9,179 bases of DNA from a bacterium (GTDB lineage: Bacteria; Patescibacteriota; Patescibacteriia; Patescibacteriales; JALTFF01), in assembly GCA_027007465.1 (NCBI GenBank), contig JALTFF010000059.1, positions 1-9,179 of the forward strand, given 5' to 3'. The notes below the pieces were generated by a model that was given only the letters and a program-made list of their open reading frames with translations, had not been told where the DNA came from and made no database searches. Shown piece by piece: positions 1 through 6,641 of the stretch (position 1 is its first letter; every line of letters begins with the position of its first letter). Made by a program: the position numbers and the translations under genes.

Positions 1-223
1 ATATTGGACAACAATTACTCCTAAAACAATTAATGATAAAGTTTATTTAATTTTAGAAAACTTAGGAGAACCAATGCATTTTACTAGAATAACAGACGAG
101 ATAAATAAAGCTATGTTTGACAATAAAATAGCTAATAGCGCTACAGTACATAATGAATTATTAGCAGACGATAGATTTATTTTAGTTCGTAGGGGGGTTT
201 ATGGATTAAAGGAATGGTTCTAA
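1..223 (+). CDS. HARE-HTH domain protein, C-terminal part (possibly the tail of a sigma factor); 5' end outside window
   Basis: The frame is open from base 2 to a TAA at 221-223 and gives 73 residues. The stretch 'PMHFTRITDEI', then 'ATVHNELLADDRFILVRRGVYGLKEW', matches what I know of the HARE-HTH fold (HB1, ASXL, restriction endonuclease helix-turn-helix; also in the RNA polymerase delta subunit). The key pieces are a P-x-H-F entry to a helix, a T-V-H-N-E-L recognition-helix region, and an R-x-G-x-Y-x-L-x-x-W end strand. In CPR bacteria this module commonly sits at the C terminus of sigma-70-type factors, and the leading 'WTTITPKTINDKVYLIL' resembles that linker. That the missing N terminus is a sigma factor is inference; it could also be a stand-alone delta-like protein. 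It is followed after 49 nt by a membrane protein gene on the same strand. Confidence 0.65.
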   Translation, partial: YWTTITPKTINDKVYLILENLGEPMHFTRITDEINKAMFDNKIANSATVHNELLADDRFILVRRGVYGLKEWF

Positions 224-227
224 AACC

Positions 228-258
228 TTGTAAGTATTTTAGAATTAAAATTTATAAA
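228..258 (+). promoter_or_regulatory. Candidate promoter ahead of the membrane protein/ATPase pair
   Basis: A -35-like TTGTAA (228-233) and a -10-like TATAAA (253-258) are separated by 19 bases, slightly long. The predicted start of transcription would lie about 8 bases before the ATG at 273, giving an almost leaderless mRNA. AT-rich DNA produces such matches by chance, so this is weak. The operon could equally be read through from the gene upstream. Confidence 0.25.
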
Positions 259-272
259 TTTATTTGCATTTT

Positions 273-1652
273 ATGTCCTTTGCTACATTCTTTTGGATTT
301 TTTTTATTGAAATAGGTTGGTTGCCTATTAGTTTAGCTGTTTTATGGGGAATATATAATCTTTGGCTTTTAAGAAGACAAGATCAATTCGCGTCTAAGCG
401 AGAGTGGACTTTATTGGCTATTGATATACCTAGCGGTAATGAAAGGTCACCAGAAGCAGTTGAAAATATGTTTACTCAATTGTCTGGCGCTCATACTACT
501 ATAGGACTCTTAGATAAATATTGGTTTGGGAAAAGCCAAACAAAAATGAGCTTTGAAATTATTAGCATTGGAGGTTATATTCAATTTTTAGTTTATTGCG
601 AAAAAAACTTTAGAGATTTAGTAGAATCAATTATTTATGCTCAATATCCAGAAGCAGAAATCACTGAAATAGAGGATTATACTAAAAATGCTCCTGATAA
701 ATTTCCTAATGATGAATGGGATATGTGGGCAACAGAACTTTTTTTAGATAAAAGTGATGTTTATCCAATTAAAACCTATAAAGATTTTTTAGATGCTTCA
801 AAGCATGAATTTAAGGATCCAATGGCAGCTTTATTAGAGGCTATGGGCAATATTAAACAGGATGAACAAATTTGGCTTCAGTTTATTATAAGTTTTACAG
901 GTAGAGAAATAGAGGAAAAGGGAGCTAAGGAAATTAGTAAAATAGTTGGCGAAGAAATTGTTTCAGAAAATAATATAATAGATAAATTAATTAAAGAGAT
1001 TCTTGATGTTTTAGATAAAGTTGGTGAAGCTATTATTCATTTATGGAAAGAAGAAGAGCAAGAACAATCAACTACAGATTTTAAGATGCTTAATTTAAAA
1101 CCAATTCAGAAAACGCAAGTTGAAGCTATTCAGAATAAAATATCAAAATTTGGACTTATGACTAAAATAAGGTTTACTTATATATCTAAAAAAGGAATGT
1201 TAAGTATGCCAAGAGGAGTGAGTAGTGTTATAGGGGCTATAAAACAATTTGCAAATACCTCTTTGAACAGTTTAAGACCAGAAACTGATATAATAGGTAC
1301 TAAAGCTAGGTATTTTTTAACAAAATCGCGTTTAAATAAGAGAAAAAATAGATTATTAAGAGCAGCTCAAAATAGAGACAATTGGACTGGAAAACTTCCA
1401 TTTGTCCTTAATCCAGAGGAATTAGCAACTCTTTGGCATCTCCCAATAGAGCTTGAAGTTAGAGCTCCTTTATTAGAAAGAATTCCAGCTAAGAAAACTG
1501 GAGCGCCTATAAATTTGCCTATAGAACAAATTTCTGAAGAAAATAAACTACCATCTCTTGATTTAGAAAATAAATCTAATAGTGAGAAGAGTAATAATCT
1601 TTCTAAACAAACTGATGTTTCACCACCAAATAATTTACCATTAGAACAATAA
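273..1652 (+). CDS. Conserved membrane-anchored protein paired with a TraD/VirD4-like ATPase
   Basis: This 459-residue protein has one N-terminal membrane anchor (about residues 3-31) followed by a soluble, charged body, probably cytoplasmic, and a polar Ser/Asn-rich tail. I chose the ATG at 273; a TTG at 264 would add only three residues. Recognisable stretches are an alpha/beta region around 'YAQYPEAEI', 'DPMAALLEAMGNIKQDEQIWLQ' (from D182), and 'NPEELATLWHLP' (380-391) followed by a proline-rich linker. These resemble the region that precedes the ATPase in fused coupling-protein-type ATPases, and I recall similar stand-alone proteins next to such ATPases in CPR genomes (possibly the family named DUF8128; not verified). 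No catalytic motif is visible. The ATPase gene starts 6 nt downstream, so the two are almost certainly co-transcribed. It is likely the membrane partner of that motor; its biochemical role is unknown. Confidence 0.7.
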   Translation: MSFATFFWIFFIEIGWLPISLAVLWGIYNLWLLRRQDQFASKREWTLLAIDIPSGNERSPEAVENMFTQLSGAHTTIGLLDKYWFGKSQTKMSFEIISIGGYIQFLVYCEKNFRDLVESIIYAQYPEAEITEIEDYTKNAPDKFPNDEWDMWATELFLDKSDVYPIKTYKDFLDASKHEFKDPMAALLEAMGNIKQDEQIWLQFIISFTGREIEEKGAKEISKIVGEEIVSENNIIDKLIKEILDVLDKVGEAIIHLWKEEEQEQSTTDFKMLNLKPIQKTQVEAIQNKISKFGLMTKIRFTYISKKGMLSMPRGVSSVIGAIKQFANTSLNSLRPETDIIGTKARYFLTKSRLNKRKNRLLRAAQNRDNWTGKLPFVLNPEELATLWHLPIELEVRAPLLERIPAKKTGAPINLPIEQISEENKLPSLDLENKSNSEKSNNLSKQTDVSPPNNLPLEQ

Positions 1653-1658
1653 AAATAT

Positions 1659-3464
1659 ATGCAACAAGATGATATCACAATTTTTGCCCAGACAAATTTT
1701 CGTAATCAATTTAAGAAATTTGGAATTAAAAGAGACGATCGTAGGCGTCATATGTATTTAGTAGGTAAAACTGGAATGGGAAAATCAACAATGTTGGAGA
1801 ATATGATAATTTCTGATATTAACGCTAATAAAGGGGTAGCTGTAATTGATCCACATGGTGATTTAGTAGAAAAAATTATTCAATATATTCCAAATAATAG
1901 AATAAATGATGTAATTTTTTTTAATCCGTCTGACATAGAGTATCCTATTGCATTTAATGTTGTTGAAAAAGTTCAGCCAGAATATCGTTATTTAATTGCT
2001 TCTGGATTATTAGGTGTATTTAAAAAATTATGGGCAGATTCTTGGGGGCCAAGATTAGAATATATTTTAAGAAATGCGTTATTAGCTATTTTAGATTTTC
2101 CAGATTCAACTCTTTTGGGCGTAACTAGAATGCTATCTGATAAATCATACCGTAAGAAAGTAATTGAAAAAGTTCAAGATCCAGTTGTTAAATCTTTTTG
2201 GAAAGTTGAATTTGCTGGATATGCTGACAAATTTGCAGCTGAAGCTATTGCTCCTATACAAAATAAAGTCGGGCAATTTCTTTCAAGCTCTTTAATAAGA
2301 AATATTGTTGGACAAGTAAAATCATCTATTGATTTAAGAGAAATAATGGATAAAGGTAAAATATTAGTGCTTAATTTATCAAAAGGAAGAATTGGTGAAG
2401 ATAATTCAGCTTTGCTTGGAGCTATGATGATAACTAAAATTCAATTAGCTGCTATGAGTAGAGTTGATATCCCAGAAGAACAAAGAAGAGATTTTTATTT
2501 ATATGTTGATGAATTTCAAAATTTTGCTACAGAATCTTTTGCTAATATTTTATCAGAAGCTAGAAAATACAGACTTAATCTAATTATGGCGCATCAATAT
2601 ATTGAGCAACTTGATGAAAAAGTTATGGCATCTGTTTTTGGAAATGTTGGGACAATTATTTCATTTAGAGTTGGCGCTATGGATGCTGAAGAATTAGCTA
2701 AAGAATTTATGCCTAATTTTAATGAAGAAGATTTAATTAATTTACCTAAATATAATATTTATTTAAAACTAATGATTGATGGCATTACTTCGCACGCTTT
2801 TTCAGCTGTTGGATTACCACCTCATAGAGAAGATGAAAAAACAGGAAATTTAGAAAAAATTATTAAAATTTCGCGTGAAAGATATACTAAAAAGAGAGAA
2901 ATAGTTGAAGATAAAATTAATCGTTGGAGCCAAGCAATAGAAACTAAAGATAAGATAAAAGAGAATAAAAAAATAAAAACAAAAAAAATTTTATCTAATG
3001 AACAGACAAAAGATATAAAAGATGAAGATTATAATAAAATTAACAAGAAACAAGAAAATAAGAAAAATAATCTTGATATAGATAAAAGCCAAAATAATAA
3101 TTTAAATAATCTAAAATATGAGGCTATTTGCGCTCGTTGTGGAGCAAAAACTATGGTTTCTTTTAAGCCAGATGGTATTAGACCAGTTTATTGCAAAAAT
3201 TGCTTGAAAGAGGTTAAAAAGGAAAAGGAATTAGAAATAGAGGAACGTAAGAAACTAAAAGAGATTGAATTAAGAAAGATAGAACAATCAAAAAAGAAAG
3301 AAATAAAACTTGATGAAATTGATAAACAACCTATTTTAGATTTTAAAGAAAATAATTATAATAAAAAAACACAAAAGAATCTAAAGAAAGATGTTGTTCT
3401 TAATGAACATAATGTAAAAGAAATAAAACCAGGTGAAATTATTGATATTAAACATAGTAATTGA
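1659..3464 (+). CDS. TraD/VirD4/HerA-like ATPase with C-terminal CxxC-x17-CxxC zinc ribbon
   Basis: This 601-residue protein is a RecA-fold ATPase of the type IV secretion coupling-protein class. Walker A is GKTGMGKST (36-44), followed by DPHGD (64-68), typical of TraD/HerA-type motors. Walker B is FYLYVDE (279-285), and 'MAHQ' with Q313 forms the following sensor strand. There is no transmembrane helix; the anchor is presumably supplied by the gene 6 nt upstream. The ATPase core ends near residue 395. A Lys/Asn/Glu-rich, low-complexity linker (about 400-485) leads to a zinc ribbon with C491, C494, C512 and C515. Its CxxC-x17-CxxC spacing, with 'DGIRPVYC', matches a small domain family frequent in CPR proteins. 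A charged coiled-coil-like tail follows. The expected role is ATP-driven movement of DNA or protein at the membrane. Conjugation, secretion and DNA uptake cannot be told apart because no relaxase or pore gene is in view. No Shine-Dalgarno sequence precedes the ATG. Confidence 0.85.
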   Translation: MQQDDITIFAQTNFRNQFKKFGIKRDDRRRHMYLVGKTGMGKSTMLENMIISDINANKGVAVIDPHGDLVEKIIQYIPNNRINDVIFFNPSDIEYPIAFNVVEKVQPEYRYLIASGLLGVFKKLWADSWGPRLEYILRNALLAILDFPDSTLLGVTRMLSDKSYRKKVIEKVQDPVVKSFWKVEFAGYADKFAAEAIAPIQNKVGQFLSSSLIRNIVGQVKSSIDLREIMDKGKILVLNLSKGRIGEDNSALLGAMMITKIQLAAMSRVDIPEEQRRDFYLYVDEFQNFATESFANILSEARKYRLNLIMAHQYIEQLDEKVMASVFGNVGTIISFRVGAMDAEELAKEFMPNFNEEDLINLPKYNIYLKLMIDGITSHAFSAVGLPPHREDEKTGNLEKIIKISRERYTKKREIVEDKINRWSQAIETKDKIKENKKIKTKKILSNEQTKDIKDEDYNKINKKQENKKNNLDIDKSQNNNLNNLKYEAICARCGAKTMVSFKPDGIRPVYCKNCLKEVKKEKELEIEERKKLKEIELRKIEQSKKKEIKLDEIDKQPILDFKENNYNKKTQKNLKKDVVLNEHNVKEIKPGEIIDIKHSN

Positions 3465-3474
3465 TTTTTATAAA

Positions 3475-4359
3475 ATGCAAGAAAATAAAACAAAGAAAAT
3501 AAATATAGAGCTTGCTAAAAATGCAGGTTTTTGTTTTGGAGTAAAAAGAGCTTTAAAAATGGTAAAAGATAATTTACCAAGACTTAAAAGACCAATTAAG
3601 ATGTATGGTTATTTAGTGCATAATGAATATGTTGTAAATGAACTAATAAAAGATGGCATAGAAATAGTTGACAATTTGAATAATATAGACAATGGAACTT
3701 TAATTATTACAGCGCATGGAATTTCTCCAAAAATTAAAAACAAGCTTAAAAAAAATAAAAATTTATATGTATTAGACACTACTTGTCCTATGGTTTTAAA
3801 AGTTCAAAATATTGCAAAGAATTTTGTTGATAACAATATTAATGTAATAATTTTTGGGGATCATAAACATCAGGAAGTTTTAGGCATTAAGGCTGCTGCT
3901 GATGATAAAGCTATAGTTTTTTCATCTCAGGAAGAATTTTCAAAAATCAAATTTGATAAGAATAAAATTTATGGTTTAATATCGCAGACAACTCAAGATT
4001 TTAAAAGTTTTCAAGGTATAAAAAAGTTAGCTCAGAAAATGAATAATATAAAGATAGTGGATACAGTTTGCAAGACAACACAAATTAAACAAAAAGAAAT
4101 AATAGATATTGCTAAGAGAAATCAAGTTATTTTTATTATAGGCTCTCAAATGAGCGCTAATACAAAGCGACTTTATCAAATTAGTTCTAAAATCAATCAT
4201 CAAACATATTTTATAAAGAATGTAGATGATTTAGATATAAAATTGTTTGAAAAAGCTGAAAAAATAGGAATTGGCGCTGGCGCTTCAACTCCTGATTGGA
4301 TAATAAATAGAGTAGTTAAAAAAATTTATGAATTATCTGAAAATAGGCAAGGCAGATGA
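3475..4359 (+). CDS. ispH: 4-hydroxy-3-methylbut-2-enyl diphosphate reductase (IspH/LytB)
   Basis: IspH catalyses the last step of the MEP pathway, reducing HMBPP to isopentenyl and dimethylallyl diphosphate with a [4Fe-4S] cluster. The 294-residue protein has the full active-site set. The cluster cysteines are C20 (in 'AGFCFGV'), C104 ('DTTCP') and C199 ('DTVCKTTQ'). Substrate-site residues are H49 ('LVHN'), H81 ('TAHG'), H132 and E134 ('HQEV'), T172-T173 ('SQTTQ') and S227-x-N229 ('MSANT'), and the C-terminal 'GAGASTPDW' is present. I chose the ATG at 3475: it gives the usual N terminus and lies 10 nt after the ATPase stop. A GTG at 3433 would overlap that gene and add 14 unconserved residues. 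The product can feed synthesis of the undecaprenyl lipid carrier. No other MEP gene is in the window. The end overlaps the glycosyltransferase gene by 32 nt, suggesting one transcript. Confidence 0.95.
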   Translation: MQENKTKKINIELAKNAGFCFGVKRALKMVKDNLPRLKRPIKMYGYLVHNEYVVNELIKDGIEIVDNLNNIDNGTLIITAHGISPKIKNKLKKNKNLYVLDTTCPMVLKVQNIAKNFVDNNINVIIFGDHKHQEVLGIKAAADDKAIVFSSQEEFSKIKFDKNKIYGLISQTTQDFKSFQGIKKLAQKMNNIKIVDTVCKTTQIKQKEIIDIAKRNQVIFIIGSQMSANTKRLYQISSKINHQTYFIKNVDDLDIKLFEKAEKIGIGAGASTPDWIINRVVKKIYELSENRQGR

Positions 4360-5872
4360 TTTACAATCTAAAAAAGATAGATTCTTATACCGTTTTTTAG
4401 AGGTGATGCCAGGTTTTTTTACCTGGTTAACTTTTTTAGCATTGATAATATTGTCATATTTAAAGCCGGTTATAGCAGCTATTTTTATAATCATTTTTGA
4501 TATTTATTGGTTGTTATTAGTGGCTTACTTAGGTATTTATCTAATAGTAGCTTATAAAAGACTAAAATTAAACTTAAAAATTGACTGGCAGAAAAAGTGC
4601 AAAGCCATTAAAGATTGGGATAAAGTTTATCATTTAATAATTTTACCAACTTATAATGAAGGCTTAGAAATTGTGCAACAAAGCATTCAGGGTTTAGTTG
4701 ATAATAAATATCCATTAGATAAAATGATAGTTGTTTTAGCTATAGAACAGAGAGCAGGGGAAAGGGCTAGAAAAATAGCCAAGATTATTGAAGAAAAATT
4801 TGCTAATAAATTTTATCGTTTTTTAATTACAATTCATCCAGAAAATATACAAGGAGAATTAAAAGGTAAGGGAGCAAATCAAGCTTGGGCAGCTAGAATA
4901 GCTAAGAAAAATATTATTGATAAGGAGCGAATTGATTATGACAAAATTTTAGTAACTGTTTTTGACATTGATACAGTGGCTTATCCTGAATATTTTTATC
5001 GTCTTACTTATGCTTTCTTAACAGTAAAAAATCCTTATCAAGCTAGTTATCAGCCAATTCCTGTTTACTACAACAATTTATGGCAAGCTCCATTTTTTTC
5101 TCGTATTATTGCTATGAGCAATACTTTTTGGCAGATGATGCAGCAGATAAGAAGAGAAAAATTAGCTACTTATTCTTCTCATTCAATGACATGGAAAACT
5201 TTAGTAAATATTGATTTTTGGTCAACTAATATGGTAAGCGAAGACTCGAGAATTTTTTGGCATTGTTTTTGTTATTATAATGGTCATTATAGAGTAGAAC
5301 CATTACATTTTCCAGTATCAATGGATGTTTGTATGGGAAAGACAAACTGGCAGACAATAAAGAATCTATATAAGCAGCAAAGACGTTGGGGTTGGGGCGT
5401 TGAGAATCTTCCTTATATGATTTTTAATTTTATAAAAAGATGGGACAAGATAGATTTTAAAACAAAATGGTCAAAAATTTTTGTTCAATTTTATGGTTTT
5501 CACTCTTGGGCTACTAATGCTTTAATTATTGCTGTTATTGGTTGGATGCCATTATTATTAGGTGGAGATAAATTTAATTCTACTATTCTTTCTTCTAATT
5601 TGCCTTATATTACAAGAACACTAATGACACTTGCTATGATTGGATTGATTATTTCTGCTATTATTTCAACCTTGCTTTTGCCTAGAAAGCCTAAAAATTA
5701 TAAAAATTGGGAATATTTTAAAATGATTATTCAATGGACTATTCTTCCTATAACAATTATTTTTTTTGGTTCTTTTCCAGCTATAGATGCTCAGACAAGA
5801 TTGATGATTGGAAAATATTTAGGATTTTGGGTAACACCAAAGGTTAGAAAAACACATAACAATAATACATAA
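4328..5872 (+). CDS. Membrane-embedded processive family-2 glycosyltransferase (cellulose/hyaluronan synthase-like)
   Basis: This 514-residue inverting GT2 enzyme lies between N- and C-terminal membrane helices. Hydrophobic segments are at about 30-46 and 47-77, then 396-412, 431-451 and 465-484. The cytoplasmic catalytic domain begins with 'LPTYNE' (106-111, nucleotide-sugar binding). It continues with the metal-binding D213-I-D215, the catalytic-base region S304-E-D-S-R (E305/D306) and the acceptor-site motif Q350-Q-R-R353-W354 followed by G-W-G. A QxxRW motif is the hallmark of processive synthases that may extrude their polymer, so an envelope polysaccharide is the likely product; sugar and acceptor are unknown. 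No PilZ or other regulatory domain is attached. The start lies 32 nt inside ispH. The next in-frame ATG (4406) would remove only pre-membrane residues, so the start is not certain. It is probably the last gene of the ispH transcript. Confidence 0.88.
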   Translation: MNYLKIGKADDLQSKKDRFLYRFLEVMPGFFTWLTFLALIILSYLKPVIAAIFIIIFDIYWLLLVAYLGIYLIVAYKRLKLNLKIDWQKKCKAIKDWDKVYHLIILPTYNEGLEIVQQSIQGLVDNKYPLDKMIVVLAIEQRAGERARKIAKIIEEKFANKFYRFLITIHPENIQGELKGKGANQAWAARIAKKNIIDKERIDYDKILVTVFDIDTVAYPEYFYRLTYAFLTVKNPYQASYQPIPVYYNNLWQAPFFSRIIAMSNTFWQMMQQIRREKLATYSSHSMTWKTLVNIDFWSTNMVSEDSRIFWHCFCYYNGHYRVEPLHFPVSMDVCMGKTNWQTIKNLYKQQRRWGWGVENLPYMIFNFIKRWDKIDFKTKWSKIFVQFYGFHSWATNALIIAVIGWMPLLLGGDKFNSTILSSNLPYITRTLMTLAMIGLIISAIISTLLLPRKPKNYKNWEYFKMIIQWTILPITIIFFGSFPAIDAQTRLMIGKYLGFWVTPKVRKTHNNNT

Positions 5873-5918
5873 TATAAAGAATTTGTTTTATACAAAAAAA
5901 GAGATAAGCTTTGTTTTC

Positions 5919-5977
5919 TTAAACAAGTTTAGTAGAGAAAATTAGCTTAATTTTTTTCAAAAGCTAAACTTGTTTAG
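5919..5977. repeat. Pair of related palindromic sites forming a 13-bp inverted repeat (possible operators)
   Basis: Two 14-bp near-palindromes are present: TTAAACAAGTTTAG (5919-5932) and CTAAACTTGTTTAG (5964-5977). Bases 5920-5932 and 5964-5976 are perfect reverse complements over 13 bp, 31 bases apart. The second site is itself a perfect 6+6 palindrome around two bases. A competing 7-bp pairing, TTAGCTT (5942-5948) with AAGCTAA (5961-5967), shares bases 5964-5967. The site centres are 45 bp apart, about four helical turns. This fits either a repressor-type double operator or a switching RNA leader. No U-run follows, so it is not a classical terminator. Confidence 0.5.
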
Positions 5978-5986
5978 TGTGGATTT

Positions 5987-5992
5987 TATAAA
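5987..5992 (+). promoter_or_regulatory. Possible -10 element for the FtsB/DivIC-like gene
   Basis: TATAAA at 5987-5992 lies 22 bases before the ATG at 6015. The position expected for a -35 element (about 5964-5969) carries no good consensus but falls inside the second palindromic site. That would suit a promoter controlled from that site. The evidence is weak: several TATA-like strings lie nearby (for example TATTAT at 6003-6008). Confidence 0.25.
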
Positions 5993-6014
5993 TGTTTTAT
6001 TGTATTATATAAAT

Positions 6015-6437
6015 ATGAAAAGGCAATTATTTATTAAGAAAATATTTTATTCTCCCTTGTTTTCAATTTTAGGAATAATTTTAATTGCATTACTTGTTAA
6101 TTCAATGATAAAAACTGTTAAAAATTTTCATCAAATTGATAATAAAATAGAAAGCTTAGAACAAAAAGCAAATCATTTAGAGCAGAAAAATTTAGAAGTT
6201 GTTAATTTAATAAAATATTTTAAAAACAAGGAATTTATAGAAGAGCAAGCTCGTTTAAAACTGAACCTTCAAAAAAAAGGGGAAAAAGTCGTTGTCGTTA
6301 CTGATAATTCATTAGATGATAAAAATAAAATTGAAGATAAAAAAAATTCAGAAACTATTTGGCAAGTTAATGACAATAAAACAAAAGAGAAACCAAACCC
6401 ATATAAGTGGTGGGAATATTTTTTTATAGACAACTAA
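6015..6437 (+). CDS. FtsB/DivIC-like septum formation initiator protein
   Basis: This 140-residue bitopic membrane protein has a short cytoplasmic N terminus, one membrane helix (about 11-33) and an extracytoplasmic coiled coil ('NKIESLEQKANHLEQKNLEVVNLI', about 42-65). After this comes 'EFIEEQARLKLNLQKKGEKVVVV' (about 73-95), the standard end of FtsB/DivIC domains. The tail is polar and finishes 'NPYKWWEYFF', which I recall as a common ending in CPR versions. FtsB/DivIC bridges FtsL and FtsQ/DivIB in the divisome and helps activate septal wall synthesis. I chose the ATG at 6015; a TTG at 5970 lies inside the upstream palindrome and would add an unconserved leader. It lies between the glycosyltransferase and two convergent tRNA genes. 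It could instead be the FtsL paralogue, since these small coiled-coil proteins are hard to separate. Confidence 0.8.
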   Translation: MKRQLFIKKIFYSPLFSILGIILIALLVNSMIKTVKNFHQIDNKIESLEQKANHLEQKNLEVVNLIKYFKNKEFIEEQARLKLNLQKKGEKVVVVTDNSLDDKNKIEDKKNSETIWQVNDNKTKEKPNPYKWWEYFFIDN

Positions 6438-6443
6438 TTTAAG

Positions 6444-6515
6444 AGCCCAAGATTGGATTTGAACCAATAACCTGACGCTTACGAAGCGTCTGCTCTACCA
6501 TTAAGCTACTTGGGC
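6444..6515 (-). tRNA. tRNA-Thr (anticodon CGT)
   Basis: Read on the minus strand, the 72-nt gene folds into a full cloverleaf. It has a 7-bp acceptor GCCCAAG/CTTGGGC, TA at positions 8-9, a D stem GCTT/GAGC, and an anticodon stem GACGC/GCGTC around the loop TTCGTAA (anticodon CGT, codon ACG). The T arm is ATTGG-TTCAAAT-CCAAT, with discriminator base T. CCA is not encoded, so the CCA-adding enzyme is required. It lies 15 nt downstream of tRNA-Gly and only 6 nt past the stop of the convergent FtsB-like gene. Confidence 0.95.
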
Positions 6516-6530
6516 TTTATTTAACATTAG

Positions 6531-6601
6531 AGCGGGATACCAGAATTGAACTGGCGCCTTTTCCTTGGGAAGGAAAAATACTACCACTATACTAATCCCG
6601 C
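6531..6601 (-). tRNA. tRNA-Gly (anticodon CCC)
   Basis: Read on the minus strand, this 71-nt gene has a 7-bp acceptor GCGGGAT/ATCCCGC, TA at 8-9, and a D stem GTAT/GTAT (with wobble pairs) enclosing AGTGGTA. The anticodon stem TTTCC/GGAAA surrounds the loop TTCCCAA (anticodon CCC, codon GGG). The variable loop has four bases, the T arm is GCCAG-TTCAATT-CTGGT, and the discriminator base is T. CCA is not encoded. It is the first gene of a two-tRNA transcript ending with tRNA-Thr. Confidence 0.95.
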
Positions 6602-6628
6602 TTATTCCACATAACAGTAATATGGAAC

Positions 6629-6634
6629 ATTATA
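6629..6634 (-). promoter_or_regulatory. -10 element of the tRNA-Gly/tRNA-Thr promoter
   Basis: The minus strand carries a perfect TATAAT (6634 down to 6629). It predicts transcription starting near 6622, about 20 bases before the 5' end of tRNA-Gly. That is a typical short leader for a tRNA transcript. No good -35 hexamer is found at 16-18 bases. The candidates are weak: TAGAAA-like at 18 bases, or TTGAAT at a poor 23-base spacing. Confidence 0.55.
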
Positions 6635-6641
6635 CAACAGA

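Noticed and set aside
1367..1678. 103-codon open frame on the minus strand
   Set aside because: It lies antisense to the end of the membrane protein gene, has no recognisable domain or start signal, and its composition is what AT-rich antisense frames give.
2930..3110. A/K-rich stretch as a nucleotide repeat or frameshifted junction
   Set aside because: It stays in one open frame between the ATPase core and the zinc ribbon and has no regular repeat unit; it reads as a low-complexity linker.
3433..3474. GTG start that would extend ispH by 14 residues
   Set aside because: It overlaps the end of the ATPase gene by 32 nt and adds residues not typical of IspH; the ATG at 3475 fits the family.
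5873..5900. TATAAA/TTTATA hairpin followed by an A-run as a terminator
   Set aside because: The stem is six A-T pairs only and the run is A, not T, on the plus strand; too weak to call in either direction.
5970..6014. TTG start that would extend the FtsB/DivIC-like protein by 15 residues
   Set aside because: The TTG lies in the palindromic site and ahead of the likely transcription start; the ATG at 6015 gives the usual short cytoplasmic N terminus.
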